Of a stretch of DNA of 64,000 bases, positions 29,668-39,475 are shown piece by piece. Positions within the stretch are counted from its first letter, which is position 1; each line of letters begins with the position of its first letter. The notes beneath the pieces are model-generated. The model searched no databases, was not told the DNA's origin, and saw only the letters and a list, made by a program, of their open reading frames with translations. Made by a program: the position numbers and the translations under genes. Origin of the DNA: Aureococcus anophagefferens (Eukaryota; Sar; Pelagophyceae; Pelagomonadales; Pelagomonadaceae); the NCBI RefSeq assembly GCF_000186865.1, contig NW_008705566.1:2287699-2351698 (forward strand), written 5' to 3'.

Positions 29668-29972
29668 TGTGGACGACTGCGTTATTCCATCGTGCGGGGC
29701 TGCGTAGCCTCTGCGTCGTCAAGGCTTCAACCGTACTGCAACCCGCGATGTTGAAGTCATGGAAGGGGAGGCGCACCCGGCGCCCGGCGACCGAGGGCTG
29801 GGAGAAGCGCCGTTGAGGAGCATTATCGCACTGGCTAATCGCCGACCTTCCGTCGGGACGCGCTCTTACTCCGCGCCGCCCGCGCGCGCGTCGCGGCCGC
29901 CGCGCGCGCGCGGCCGCCGCGCCGTCGTGGCCGCGCCGCCGCCGACCGCGCCGACCGCACCGCCGTCGCCGC
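29668..29972. other. Intergenic region
   Basis: About 305 bp between the start of the multi-pass protein gene and the stop of the light-harvesting gene, both on the minus strand. Nothing recognisable is seen. It should contain the promoter of the former and the 3' end of the latter. Confidence 0.4.
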
Positions 29973-30801
29973 TTAGGCGAAGGGGTTGAAGTTGAGCGCG
30001 AGGAGCTGCTCGGAGAGCGTCTCGCCGGTCTGGCCCTCGGCGAGCATCGCGCCGGCGACGCCGAGCATGGCGAGGCGGCCGTTGGCCATCTCGGCGTTGA
30101 GCTTCTGGAGCTTCTCCTCGCCCTCGTACTTGGCGCCGAAGAAGCCGACGCCGTAGTCGCCGGAGTAGTTGGACGCGGGCCACCACGCGAGCTCGACGAG
30201 GCCGAAGAAGAGGAGGATCTGGAGGAGGCCCGCGGAGGGGACCTTGGAGAGGCCGTAGATGCCGTTGGGGATGTCGGAAAACTTGAGGCCCTGGGACTTG
30301 GAGAGGTAGCCGGGGAACTCGATGTTCGCGTTGTGGACGAGGATGCCGACGAACGCGACCATGGTCACGCGGCCGTGCTTGCGCTCGACGGCGCGGCGGC
30401 GCACGAAGGACTCGGGCTGGTCCTCGCAGTAGTTGAGCGGGTCGAAGAAGCCCGCCGGGGGCTGCACGCCGATCTCGAACTCCTCGACGGCCTTGAGCGA
30501 GGACCTGCGCGCGCGGTTTCGTCGGGCGCGGCGCGCGCGCGCGGGTCGGGCGGGTTCCGAGGCGCTCGCGCGGGGCTTTATGTGCCGCGGCGGCGGGCTC
30601 CGGGGCGCCACGCCGCGCGGGGCCCGCCCGCGCGATCGCCGTCGCTTTCGACCGCCGATCGGCGAATCGAGCCATTTTGGGAGCCCACGGCGCGTTTCCC
30701 GTCATTTCGACGCCGGTTTTCTACGTGGCGCGGGCCGCCGGCATGGCCGACTGGAACGCGACGGCGCTCGAGGCGCAGAGGGCGACGATAAGCTTGAACA
30801 T
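29973..30801 (-). CDS. Fucoxanthin-chlorophyll a/c type light-harvesting protein, two exons, 202 aa
   Basis: Exon 1 (30801-30725) encodes MFKLIVALCASSAVAFQSAM and a few more residues, a signal peptide with an AVAFQ site like the heterokont ASAFAP cleavage motif. Exon 2 (30504-29973) gives SSLKAVEEFEIGVQPPAGFF onward. The splice joins GCGCCAC-GT...GCAG-GTCC in phase 2. Chlorophyll-binding helices are visible: helix 1 ERKHGRVTMVAFVGILV and helix 3 EMANGRLAMLGVAGAMLAEG. A middle helix is at LLQILLFFGLVELAWW. The product is imported across the four-membrane plastid envelope and inserted into thylakoids for light harvesting. The mature length of about 180 aa fits FCP proteins. Confidence 0.92.
30505..30724 (-). 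other. Intron of the light-harvesting gene (220 nt)
   Basis: On the minus strand it begins GTAGAAAACC and ends GCGCGCGCAG, separating the plastid-targeting leader from the mature protein. The phase (2) is preserved exactly. No target-site duplication flanks it, so it is not of the introner type found at 60685-60895. Confidence 0.85.
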
Positions 30802-31277
30802 CGTTGATTGATGGAAGGTCTTGAGCTTGCGGCTGAGATGCTCGAAGTGTTGGATCGGCGACCCCCGGCGGCGCCAGGCTTCCTCGGCGCGTCGTCCTCG
30901 ACGCGGCTGGGAGCCACGCGCCGCGAAATTCCGCACGTCCGCATCACTCTTGGGTCCGCGCACCACCGTGGCTGCTCCGCGTCGGAGCGAGCCGGTGTCG
31001 GCGACTCGGAGCCGCGCTCGCGCGCGACGAACACGAACCTTGAGGGTTGCGACGCGTCCTGGACCGGGCCGCCGCTCGACCGCCACGAACCGCCGCACAT
31101 CTACGGCCGATGCCGCCTAGCAGCCGCAAAATAGGCCGCCTCAGACTCGTCCGGAGGCGCTGCACGCCGTCCATCGAGGAAGGACTCGTCGTCCATCGCG
31201 AAGTGGTGAAAGAGGCGCCAACAGCTCGAGCACTGCCCTGTTGCGCGCGCGCGCGCTGCACGCGCGACGCTCGAAAG
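30802..31277. promoter_or_regulatory. Divergent intergenic region of LHC and CPAP-like genes
   Basis: About 476 bp between two start codons on opposite strands. It must carry the promoters of both. No TATA box or other element can be named with confidence. Confidence 0.4.
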
Positions 31278-32744
31278 ATGTCCTGGGACGACGACGCGGA
31301 GTCGAGCGCCGATGAGCTCACGCACACGACGCTGACGCGCGCCTTCCGGTCGTCGCGCGCGGCGGAGAAGGCGGCCCTGGACGAGTTCGTCGCCGTCGAG
31401 CGCGCCGTGCTCGGCGACGAGGTGCAGGCGTCGTCGCCGCGGCGGAGCGCGCAGCGGCCGCCGCGCGACGACGCGGCGCTCGCGGCCATGTACGGCGCGG
31501 ACGGCGCGGACGACGGCGCCGCGTCCGACGACGACGACGCCGCGGCGGTTTCGGCCGCGGCGGCCGCGCGGCCCGCGCGCAACGGCGCCGCCCGGCGCAA
31601 CGGCGCCGCGCGGCGCAACGGCGCCGAGGCGCCGCCGTCGCGCCAGCCCGCGGCGCGGCCCGCGGCCGCGCCGAGGCCCGCGCGGAACGGCGCGGCGCCG
31701 CCGCGAAATTCCGCGGCCGCGGCGCCGCGAACGTCCGAGAGCCGAAGTACGCTGCGGCTCGCGCTGGCCCAGTGCCAGGAGGATCTCGCCAAGAGCGCGG
31801 AGACGACGCGGCGCCTCGAGCGGTCGCTCGCGGACATCGAGCGGCGCGTCGCGGAGGCGGACGCGCGCGCGGACGACGAGGACGCGGCGCTCGACGCCTT
31901 CGAGGCGCAGCAGAAGGCGTCGATCGCCAAGGAGAAGCGGGGCGTCGAGCGCGAGCGGTCCAAGCCCGAGGAGGGCGCCGCGGGCGACGAGGCCGCGCTC
32001 GACGCCGAGGTCGAGGCGATGTCGGCGACGATCGCGCGCCTGAAGCTCCAGGGCGACCGGCGCCGGCAGAAGTTCCTCGCGCGCGAGGCGTCCCTGCAGG
32101 AGGCCTACGACGCGAAGATGGCGTCCGTGCGGGACGCCGAGGCCGCCGTCGCCGCCGAGGAGGCGCGCGCCATGGCGCCGCCGGACCGGTCGTCCAAAAA
32201 ACCGGCGCACAAGCGGCCGCCGCCCGTGCGGACGACGCCCGCGCCGGCGGACGCCGCGCCCGCGCCGTCGTCGGCGCCCGCGGACCGGCCCCAGCGGCCC
32301 GCGACGTCCGAGCGGCCGAAGCGCGACGACGCTCCGCCGCGCGCGACGGCGCCGGCCGAGCCGCCGTGGCGGCCCGTCAAGGGCCGCGAGGGCATCCGCG
32401 AGCGCACGTTCCCCGACGGGAAGAAGGAGGTCGAGTACAAGAACGGCACGCGCAAGGCCGTGTCGCCCGACGGCGCCGTCGAGGTTCGCTTCGCGAACGG
32501 CGACGTCAAGAGCGCGGACGCGGCGACGGGCCGCGTCGTCTACTACTACGCGTCGGCCCAGACGACGCACACGTCGGACCCGAAGCGCAACATCGAGATC
32601 TTCGAGTTCCCCAACGGCCAGGTCGAGAAGCACAACCAGGACGGCTCCAAGGACATCACGTTCCCCGACGGCACGAAGAAGTTCGTCCACGCCAACGGCT
32701 CCTCCCGGACGCGCTTCCCGGATGGAGTCGTGGTCGAGTCGTAA
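31278..32744 (+). CDS. CPAP/SAS-4-like centriole protein with TCP10 C-terminal (G-box) domain, 488 aa
   Basis: The C-terminal about 115 residues match the TCP10/CENPJ domain strikingly: RERTFPDGKKEVEYKNGTRK, SPDGAVEVRFANGDVKSAD, RVVYYYASAQTTHTS, IEIFEFPNGQVEKHNQDGSK and DITFPDGTKKFVHANG. This repeated beta-hairpin sheet binds STIL/Ana2 in centriole assembly. Upstream is a coiled coil (about 165-300; QCQEDLAKSAETTRRLERSL and following) and low-complexity Ala/Pro/Arg segments containing ARRNGA repeats. The start MSWDDDAESSADELTHTTLT is the first ATG of the domain-containing frame. It builds centrioles or basal bodies, with GCP3 at 16324 acting in the same cell structure. Confidence 0.88.
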   Translation: MSWDDDAESSADELTHTTLTRAFRSSRAAEKAALDEFVAVERAVLGDEVQASSPRRSAQRPPRDDAALAAMYGADGADDGAASDDDDAAAVSAAAAARPARNGAARRNGAARRNGAEAPPSRQPAARPAAAPRPARNGAAPPRNSAAAAPRTSESRSTLRLALAQCQEDLAKSAETTRRLERSLADIERRVAEADARADDEDAALDAFEAQQKASIAKEKRGVERERSKPEEGAAGDEAALDAEVEAMSATIARLKLQGDRRRQKFLAREASLQEAYDAKMASVRDAEAAVAAEEARAMAPPDRSSKKPAHKRPPPVRTTPAPADAAPAPSSAPADRPQRPATSERPKRDDAPPRATAPAEPPWRPVKGREGIRERTFPDGKKEVEYKNGTRKAVSPDGAVEVRFANGDVKSADAATGRVVYYYASAQTTHTSDPKRNIEIFEFPNGQVEKHNQDGSKDITFPDGTKKFVHANGSSRTRFPDGVVVES

Positions 32745-32980
32745 CACGGCGGCCGCGTTCGGCGTTTCGGGCGGCGCGAGGCGCGTTCGCCGGTCGCCGG
32801 CCGAGTCGGGCGCCAAGCGGGCGCCGTCATCTCGACCGACCTCGCCTACTCGCGCCCGACGACGAGGCGTGGGCAGGTCGACGCCTTTCGCCGCCGACGC
32901 GAACGGATCCCGACGTCGCATAGCTCAAAAAACTCCATCGACGCTCGTCGCCGCCGCATAGCTCCGCGAAAGACACACCC

Positions 32981-34345
32981 ATGAGCCACCTCGACAGCAT
33001 CCACCGGCGCGAGCGCGCGGTCGAGCTCTGCGAGCAGGCGCAGAACCTGGCGAACATGGGCTACCTGCCCGAGTGCCTCGCGAAGATCGAGGAGGGCCTC
33101 GAGTGCCACGCGCAGTGCAAGGAGCTGCTGGCGCTCAAGGCGGAGGTCGAGCCCCGCCTCGCGGCACTCGAGGAGGCGCTCGAGAAGGCCGCGCTCCGCG
33201 CGGCGAAGCGGCGGCACCTCAAGGACAAGAAGCGCGAGGACATGAAGCTCGCGGACGCGGCGCGCGTGCTCGGCGTCGCGCCGGACTGCCGCGACGAGGC
33301 CGTCTTGAAGCGCGCGTTCAAGAAGGAGTCGCTCCGGCACCACCCCGACCGGAACCGCGGCGACGCGGACGCGACGCGGCGGTTCCAGCTCGTCAACGAC
33401 GCCTACGAGAAGTTCTGCGCCGCCATCGCCGAGGGCGGCGGCGTTGAGGCCCAGGCGCCCTACGACGGCGACGCCGCGCGGAAGGCGTTCCAGGCGCACC
33501 TCGAGTCGCTCGAGGTCGGCTCCTGGGAGGTCTTCGCCGACGTCTACCGGCGGGTCCAGTACGACGCGCCCACGGAGGCCGTCAAGAACCAGGGCGAGCG
33601 GAAGCAGGCCTTCGCGGAGTACCAGAACGCGCGATTGAAGGTCGAGAAGGCGAAGGAGCGCGCGGACGCGGCGAAGCTCGAGCAAAAGCACAAGCAGGCC
33701 TTCCTGGGGCTCCTCGCGGAGCACGCCTTCGTCGACGGCAGCGCGACGTGGCGCGAGGCCGGCCCGAAACTGCGGGAGCACTGCCGCGCGCACAAGGACG
33801 CGCGCTTCGGGTTGTTGGAGGACGACGTCAAGCAGCGGGCCTTCGAGGACTTCGTGCGCGAGCTCGCGGCGACGGAGAAGGCCGCCAAGGAGGCGCGGTC
33901 GCGCAAGCGCGGCGCCGACTTCGCCGCCTACCTCGGCGAGGTCGAGGCGACGCTGCTCGGGGCCGCGCCCGCCGACGCGGCGTCCGAGCTCGCCAAGTGG
34001 GAGGCGCTCCGCTGGTCCAAGGTCGACGACGCGCTCCGCGCCGTGCGGGACCCGCGCTACGCGTGCCTGAGCAGCGACGGGCGCCGGCGCGAGTTCGACG
34101 CGTTCCGGCGGGGCAGGGTCGAGGGCCTCGGCGGCGTCTTCAAGGAGGAGAAGAAGCGGTCCAAGAGCCGCGACGGGCGGTCCCGCGACGAGTCCAGGGG
34201 CCGCTCGTCGCGCGACCGGAGCCGCCGCGACGACTCGCGCGACCGGAGCCGCCGCGACCGGAGCCGGGACCGGAGCCGCCGCGACCGGTCGCGGTCCCGG
34301 GACCGGAGCCGCCGCGACCGGAGCCGGGACCGGGGCCGCCGCTAA
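32981..34345 (+). CDS. J-domain protein with FF-like region and RS-rich tail, 454 aa
   Basis: A TPR-like helical N-terminus (ELCEQAQNLANMGYLPECLA) precedes a J domain at about 90-145 with the HPD motif at about 121-123 (LRHHPDRNRGD). A helical region at about 225-300 (FLGLLAEHAFVDGSATWREA, then LLEDDVKQRAFEDFVRELAA) resembles FF domains of PRP40-type splicing proteins. The last 70 residues are an RS domain made of RDRSRRD-type repeats from a GACCGGAGCC-based DNA repeat (34195-34340). J proteins stimulate Hsp70; the FF and RS parts point to spliceosome or transcription complexes, so a nuclear co-chaperone is inferred. Its stop lies 7 bp from the convergent gene at 34353. Confidence 0.8.
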   Translation: MSHLDSIHRRERAVELCEQAQNLANMGYLPECLAKIEEGLECHAQCKELLALKAEVEPRLAALEEALEKAALRAAKRRHLKDKKREDMKLADAARVLGVAPDCRDEAVLKRAFKKESLRHHPDRNRGDADATRRFQLVNDAYEKFCAAIAEGGGVEAQAPYDGDAARKAFQAHLESLEVGSWEVFADVYRRVQYDAPTEAVKNQGERKQAFAEYQNARLKVEKAKERADAAKLEQKHKQAFLGLLAEHAFVDGSATWREAGPKLREHCRAHKDARFGLLEDDVKQRAFEDFVRELAATEKAAKEARSRKRGADFAAYLGEVEATLLGAAPADAASELAKWEALRWSKVDDALRAVRDPRYACLSSDGRRREFDAFRRGRVEGLGGVFKEEKKRSKSRDGRSRDESRGRSSRDRSRRDDSRDRSRRDRSRDRSRRDRSRSRDRSRRDRSRDRGRR

Positions 34346-34352
34346 GGGGCCC

Positions 34353-35811
34353 TTAGCCGATGAGGGGCCGCTTCGGGTCCGGCGGGAAGGCGAGCGCGTG
34401 GAGCTCGTGGTCGCGGCTCGCGCGGATGGCGAAGCCCGTCTCCGCGTAGCGCGCCGCGCGCGGCGGCGGCCGCGGCTCGCGGCCGCGGTCCTCCTCCGGG
34501 TGGAGGCGCCACTTGTCGTCGAGCGTGCGGAGCACGTAGTCGACGCGGGACACGGCGCGGTGGTGGCGGAGCACGTGCGCGAGGCCGTTCGCGGCGATGC
34601 GCGCGGCCTCGCGCGGCCGCTCGAGGTAGTAGGCGAGCTTGCGCCGCAGGTCGCCCTTGTCGTGCGTGTCGTAGACGACGCAGTGGACGCCGTCGACGAG
34701 CGCGTAGGGCTGGGGCGTGTGGAGCTCGTCCGTGAAGACGAGCGCGCCCGAGCTCAGCGCCTCGAAGAGGCGGAAGTCGCCGTCCCAGTGCGAGGGGTTG
34801 CAGGTCACGACGATCTGCGCCGACCGCATCCAGCCAAAGTAGGACGCGTCCACGGTCTTCCGGTGGCCCCCCGTGTCCCCGACGACGGCGTCCTCGCCCG
34901 GCGCCAGCCCGAACTCGCCGAAGAGGATCTCCCTGAGGAACCCGACGACGCGCGTCCGCGCGGGCTGCTTCTCCGCGTGCGTGCGCACCGTGCAGACGAC
35001 GCGCACGTCCCGCGGCGCGCCCAGGACCATGCCCGACGTGTAGTTGTCCCAGACGCTGTAGGGGAAGGGCACGAAGTACTGGCCGAGCGCGGGCCTGTCG
35101 CGGTTCTTCCACGCGCGCGACCCGTGGTACGCGCAGTGGTCGCCGTCGCCCTCGCAGACGGCCTTGGACGCCTTCTTCGCGATGACGTCGCCGGGCGCGT
35201 CGCCGCCGTCGTGGTGCGTGCCGTTGCGCTTGTGGACCTGCCGGCGCGCGGGTTCCCCCGGATCGCGCGGAACAAAAACGGACGCCGCGCGTCGCACCCA
35301 GGAGCGCTTAAAGTAGACGCCGAGGTGGTGCTTGTTGACCTGGGGCCAGTTGCCCGGCGCGTCGCTCTCGTCGAGCACCGCGAGCTTCGCGAGATCGCCC
35401 GGCCGGAGCGCGTACTTCTCCACGCGGAACTCGTGGGCGCAGGTCGGGATCCAGACGAGGGCGTCGGCCGCCGCCGGGTTGGCCTCGTCGACGAGGTGCG
35501 GGTGGGCGTCGAAGCCGCCCTTCATCAGATTCTTGAACCGCCAGCCGCGCTCGCCCTTGCCCTCGTCCGCGGGCACGACCCAGACGCGCCAGGGCCGCCG
35601 GATCTGCAGGTAGGGCGCCACGCAGACCTCGCCGCCCTCGTCGGCGAAGCCGCCGACGCAGAGCGCGCCCGGCGCGCGGGCCCGCGACGCGACGCCGACG
35701 GCCTCGAGGCTCTCCCACTGGCCCCGCTCGCCCGCGGCCCACTCGCGCACGGCGGCCCCGAGCGGCGGCACGACGAAGGGCGGCGGCGGCGGCGGCCGCG
35801 CGGCGACGGCG

Positions 35812-35897
<86 letters not shown>

Positions 35898-36062
35898 GAG
35901 GCTGCTGTGCGTGCCAAAGGCGTGCAGGTTGCCCGGCCCGTGCGCCGCCGACGAGCTCAGCGACGACGCCCGGTGCAGGAGGCGGTTGCACAGGAGCAGC
36001 GCGAACGACAGCGCGACGACGAAGACGCGCTGCCGCGTCACGCGGACGCGCTCGTAGAGCAT
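34353..36062 (-). CDS. Exostosin-like type II membrane glycosyltransferase, 569 aa
   Basis: The first ATG of the frame is at 36062: MLYERVRVTRQRVFVVALSF, then ALLLCNRLL, a cytosolic tail plus signal anchor. A long poly-Pro stem follows, encoded by a (GGC)n run at about 35812-35897. The catalytic part (about 130-560) has the exostosin/GT47 pattern: YLQIRRPWRVWVVPADEG, ALVWIPTCAHEF, HCAYHGSRAWKN, QYFVPFPYSVWDNYTSG, VRVVCTVRTHAEKQPAR. It closes with SAQIVVTCNPSHWDGDFRLF and EALSSGALVFTDEL, the typical nucleotide-sugar region. It probably builds cell-wall or extracellular polysaccharide in the Golgi. A longer open frame upstream of 36062 lacks an ATG. Confidence 0.75.
35812..35897. repeat. (GGC)n trinucleotide microsatellite
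   Basis: About 28 uninterrupted GGC units on the + strand encode the poly-proline stem of the glycosyltransferase on the minus strand. The length is likely to vary between strains. Confidence 0.9.
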
Positions 36063-36308
36063 CGCGGTGTTCACGACGATGGGGGCAGCATAATCGTACG
36101 GGGCTCCAAAACGGTTCAATAACAGATCTTGCACCGGCGCCCAAAAAGCTGATGCATGCGCCACGCGTATCGTATGAGTCTAGCATGCGGCGAATAGAAT
36201 CCGATTCGCGCGCATCCCCGGAGGTCGCTGTCGTAGTTTCCAAATCGCAGTTACAAGGCCCGCTGCACGCGCGCGGCGCGGAGCGGAGGCGCGGCGAAGG
36301 TCGCCCGC

Positions 36309-37724
36309 CTAGATGAGCGCGGTCTGCATCTGGCAGCGGTCGCCCATGTAGCCCTCGAAGCACTCGCACTCGCCCGTGGAGTAGTCGCACTTGCCGCGGC
36401 GGCCGCACTCGTAGGAGTTGTAGTCCGCCGTGACCTGCTCCTTGACGAAGGAGAAGATGTCGGGCATGGACGTGACGTTGCCCTTGTACTGGAGGAACGG
36501 GGCCGTGCCCATCTTCTGGGTGTTGCCGCCGATGACGCCGCCCGTGATATTCGCGCGCGAGTGCGACTTGAGCGAGACGGGGTTCTCGAGCTTGGGCGTG
36601 CAGCCGTCGAGGCACTCGTCGGTCTCGACCTCGAGGAGGTACTGGGGGCCCATGACCGTGTCGCCCGTGAAGGCGATGAGGCAGGAGAGGGCCGGGTAGA
36701 GCGACGTCAGGTTCTGGTGCACGTACTGGAGCGAGCAGTCGACGTCGACGTCGTCGATGACGTAGTTCGGGAGCTCGACGAGCGCCTTGCGGACGTCGAA
36801 GGAGAAGGCCTTGGAGATGTTGAAGACGTTCGTCTCGTTGAGGACGAGGGGCTTGGTCGTGTAGGACTGGTTCATCTTCGACGTGAAGGTGAGCGCGAAG
36901 GACTTGTTGAGGAAGTCCTTGAAGCAGTCCGGGTCCCAGTTGTCGCTGTTCTGGCCGTTGAAGCCGGCGATGGACGTGGCGCCCCGGGCCCAGTTGTTGG
37001 ACTCGTACTTGCCGTACCAGCCGCCGTTGGTGCTGTCGCCGAAGCCGCCGTTGCAGACCTCGCCGGAGGGGTTGTAGGTGATGCCGTCGCCCGTCTCGCC
37101 CGCGGCGATGAGCGTCACGTTCTGGACCTGGTACTTGAGGGCCGTGACGAGGTTGAGGCGCTCGTCGAGGACGTCGTTGCCCTTGGGGCACATGCGGCGC
37201 GAGCAGTCGATGTCCGTGTAGCCCGGCTCGCAGACGCACAGTTTGACCTTGCCCGAGTCCCACGCGGGCGCCTGCGCGAGCGTGACCGGCTCCGTGCCGA
37301 GGCCCGTGAGGGAGTTGGACTTGGCCGTGTAGTAGTCGCCCCAGACCGTGCCGAAGGGCGCGTCCTCGGCGTAGGTGCAGGCGCCGTGGCCGGAGCAGTC
37401 GTTCGGGCACGTCTGGATGCCGCAGCCCTTGCCCGTGTAGCCCTCGAAGCACTCGCAGTCGCCCGTGGAGCGGTCGCAGATGCCGACGCCGGCGCACTCG
37501 GCGTAGGTGTGGATGTTGCCGTCGCGGTCCGGGGACGCGGACCAGGCGACCTGGTAGGGGCACTTGCGGTCCGAGCAGTCGCCGCCCTCCTGGTCGCCCA
37601 TGACCCAGTCCTGGTAGCAGGTGCAGGTGTCGTCGCTGCCGCAGGTGCCGTGGCCGGAGCAGGAGTTGGGGCACGAGGCCGCCGCGAGCCCGAGGGCGAG
37701 CGCGAGGGAGAGGAGGCGCATCAT
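36309..37724 (-). CDS. Secreted EGF-like Cys-rich glycoprotein, 471 aa
   Basis: Signal peptide [16 protein letters not shown], then EGF/tenascin-type Cys clusters: [71 protein letters not shown] central non-EGF domain of about 230 residues carries several N-glycosylation sites (NVT, NKS, NQS, NET, NIS, NLT), and a last EGF unit ([18 protein letters not shown]) closes the protein. There is no C-terminal membrane helix. Extracellular, presumably adhesive or surface-associated. The start at 37724 is supported by the leader. The 5' region, shared with the + gene at 37909, contains an AT-rich ATATATATTTT at about 37801-37812. Confidence 0.8.
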   Translation of the reverse strand: MMRLLSLALALGLAAASCPNSCSGHGTCGSDDTCTCYQDWVMGDQEGGDCSDRKCPYQVAWSASPDRDGNIHTYAECAGVGICDRSTGDCECFEGYTGKGCGIQTCPNDCSGHGACTYAEDAPFGTVWGDYYTAKSNSLTGLGTEPVTLAQAPAWDSGKVKLCVCEPGYTDIDCSRRMCPKGNDVLDERLNLVTALKYQVQNVTLIAAGETGDGITYNPSGEVCNGGFGDSTNGGWYGKYESNNWARGATSIAGFNGQNSDNWDPDCFKDFLNKSFALTFTSKMNQSYTTKPLVLNETNVFNISKAFSFDVRKALVELPNYVIDDVDVDCSLQYVHQNLTSLYPALSCLIAFTGDTVMGPQYLLEVETDECLDGCTPKLENPVSLKSHSRANITGGVIGGNTQKMGTAPFLQYKGNVTSMPDIFSFVKEQVTADYNSYECGRRGKCDYSTGECECFEGYMGDRCQMQTALI

Positions 37725-37908
37725 GTCTTTGGGCAGTGTGTCTGGTGATCACTGGCTCTAGGATGCGTTGATCGTACTGGCTCTCTCGATGGGCAGCCTG
37801 GATATATATTTTCATTGATTTTGTTTTCAGCTTCGGCGAGTTTACCACAAGGCTCTCGAGCGTGTGCTCGAGCCGAAGTCGTCCGCAGCTCGTCGCTGCC
37901 GCAGCACC

Positions 37909-38481
37909 ATGTGGGAGCCCTACGAGGACGGCTGCGCGGCGCAGGCGTCGACCTCCGGTGCGCCGGGCGGCGGCGCCGTGCTCAGCTTCGAGCTCGAGGC
38001 CGTCTTCGACGAGCAGTCGTTCACCAAAGCGAAGCGGGCGCTGCGCGCGCGGCTGCGCGGCGGCGTCGTCGCGCTCGACGCGACGCTCGCGCACGACGAC
38101 GACGAGAACGCCGACGACGCCTTCGCGGTCGTCCGCGCGGCGCTGCGCGACGACGAGGCGTGCTTCGTGCTCTTCCGCACGGCGACGTGGGCGCTCTGGA
38201 CCTGGGCGCCCGCGGGCGCGGCCGACGGCGACGCCTACGTCGCGGCGGCCGCGGCGCTGCGCGCGGATCTGGGCGGCGACGTGCGCATCCCCTACGAGGC
38301 CAAGTGGCGGTCGCCGGACGACGTCGCGCTCGACCGCCGCGTCGTCCAGGCGCTGCCGCTGGGCTACGACCGCCTCGTCGAGGTCGAGGGCGGCCGCGGA
38401 AGCCGGGACCGGAACGCGCCCGAGGTCTCGCCCGAGCCGCGCGAGGTGCCCGAGCCGCGCGAGGTGCGCTACGCGCTTTAG
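37909..38481 (+). CDS. Small ADF-H-like (cofilin/twinfilin-type) protein, 190 aa
   Basis: Start MWEPYEDGCAAQASTSGAPG. Downstream, ACFVLFRTATWALWTWAPAG, AYVAAAAALRADLGGDV and IPYEAKWRSPDDVALDRRVV resemble the central strands, long helix and C-terminal helix of ADF-H domains in the order expected. The identification rests on pattern only and is moderate at best. If correct, it would bind actin. The C-terminus (EVSPEPREVPEPREV) is a short duplicated acidic/Pro stretch. An upstream in-frame ATG at 37864 would add 15 residues. Confidence 0.45.
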   Translation: MWEPYEDGCAAQASTSGAPGGGAVLSFELEAVFDEQSFTKAKRALRARLRGGVVALDATLAHDDDENADDAFAVVRAALRDDEACFVLFRTATWALWTWAPAGAADGDAYVAAAAALRADLGGDVRIPYEAKWRSPDDVALDRRVVQALPLGYDRLVEVEGGRGSRDRNAPEVSPEPREVPEPREVRYAL

Positions 38482-39405
38482 AGCGACGCTTAATACCAGG
38501 GGACATGGGAGAGCATGCTTCGGAATGACCGCCCAGTGCGCTATAAGCCGAGTATCCATAGCGTAATGGTAGAAGATTGTTTTGTTGCTGGGCACATCAT
38601 CCTCCCGGTTGCCGTCCCACCCGCCCCGCTGATACCAAGTGGCAGCAAAAAACTCCACATCCGTAACGACGCCCCTGACCTGGTCGGTATGCAGGCACCT
38701 TTGGAACTCGAGCGTGAGGCCAAGTTCGAAACGCCAGGGGCGCAGCGATGGATCAACCCGAAGGGTTTTCTCGTGCCACATGCACAGGAACGAGAAGGGC
38801 TGGTCCGGGTCACTCGATCCGTCTCGGTCCTTTATGTGACGGTCGCGGAAGGTGACAAGCCGTGCGACGCGTCCATCGGGCCGCTCCAGTAGCCAACTCG
38901 TTTCCAGGGGCTCCAGCGGACATGGAGGAGACTCACCGCGCGCGGGCAAAGCAGGAAATATGTCTATGATCTCTGGTTCCACCGCGGGCTCGAAGCCACC
39001 TTGGTACAGGCCCGAGGTAAGCATGCCGGCTTGGTGATCCTCTTCATCGTCATCTACCACCGTCGGCGCGAACGGGTACCGCGCCAGGAAAACGACGGCG
39101 TCGCCGGACGTCACGGTGACGACGCACGTCAGCGGCTCGGTCACGTCGGGAGGCGCAGCACGATCGCGCTCGAGCAGAGTCGCGCGGCGGAAGCGCTCCC
39201 GGCCGGGGGGCTGTGAATTCAGCACACTCCAGTGCTTGGGCGCTTTGCGCGCAGCGAACGCGTTCCACAGTCCGTCGCGACGAAGTACCGCGCTGAGTAA
39301 GCGCGAGGTGAGCGACGGAAACCAAGTCTCGCACGGAGCGAGACAGAGGAAGACCTCTGTCCACAGGTCCTCGCTCATGCGCATGGACCCAGGGCTCTCG
39401 CACAT
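38482..39405 (-). CDS. F-box-like protein, 3' end unresolved
   Basis: From the ATG at 39405 (or 39384): MRMSEDLWTEVFLCLAPCET, WFPSLTSRLLSAVLRRDGLW, NAFAARKAPKHWSVLNSQ. This resembles an F-box/cyclin-F helix set. A beta-rich domain follows (LTCVVTVTSGDAVVFLARYP, TSWLLERPDGRVARLVTFRD, LRPWRFELGLTLEFQRCL, EFFAATWYQRGGW). The frame reads convincingly to about 38500 and then continues only as antisense of the + gene ending at 38481. The true stop may lie in a spliced exon or close to this point. GC content is lower than in neighbouring genes, and the sequence looks like a lineage-expanded F-box family. Confidence 0.55.
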
Positions 39406-39475
39406 CGTCTCCCGAGCCGTGCGAGCGCGGCAGCCCCGCGTCAACGAGAGCCTCAACCAAAACGTCCTACCTCCC

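Noticed and set aside
30505..30724. LHC intron as a third introner
   Set aside because: No 8-bp flanking duplication, no CTGTGTG-like terminal repeat, and no sequence similarity to the 203-bp copies.
35812..35897. GGC run as a possible CRISPR or structured RNA signal
   Set aside because: It is a simple trinucleotide microsatellite encoding poly-proline.
35308..38480. Continuation of the minus-strand frame of the F-box-like gene for hundreds of codons
   Set aside because: It runs antisense through two well-supported genes and its translation is Arg/Leu/Val low-complexity, a composition artefact.
38541..38640. tRNA-like A-box (TAGCGTAATGGTAGAAG) on the + strand
   Set aside because: No matching B-box or acceptor stem. 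The bases are the antisense of a convincing minus-strand protein segment (FYHYAMDTRLIAHW).
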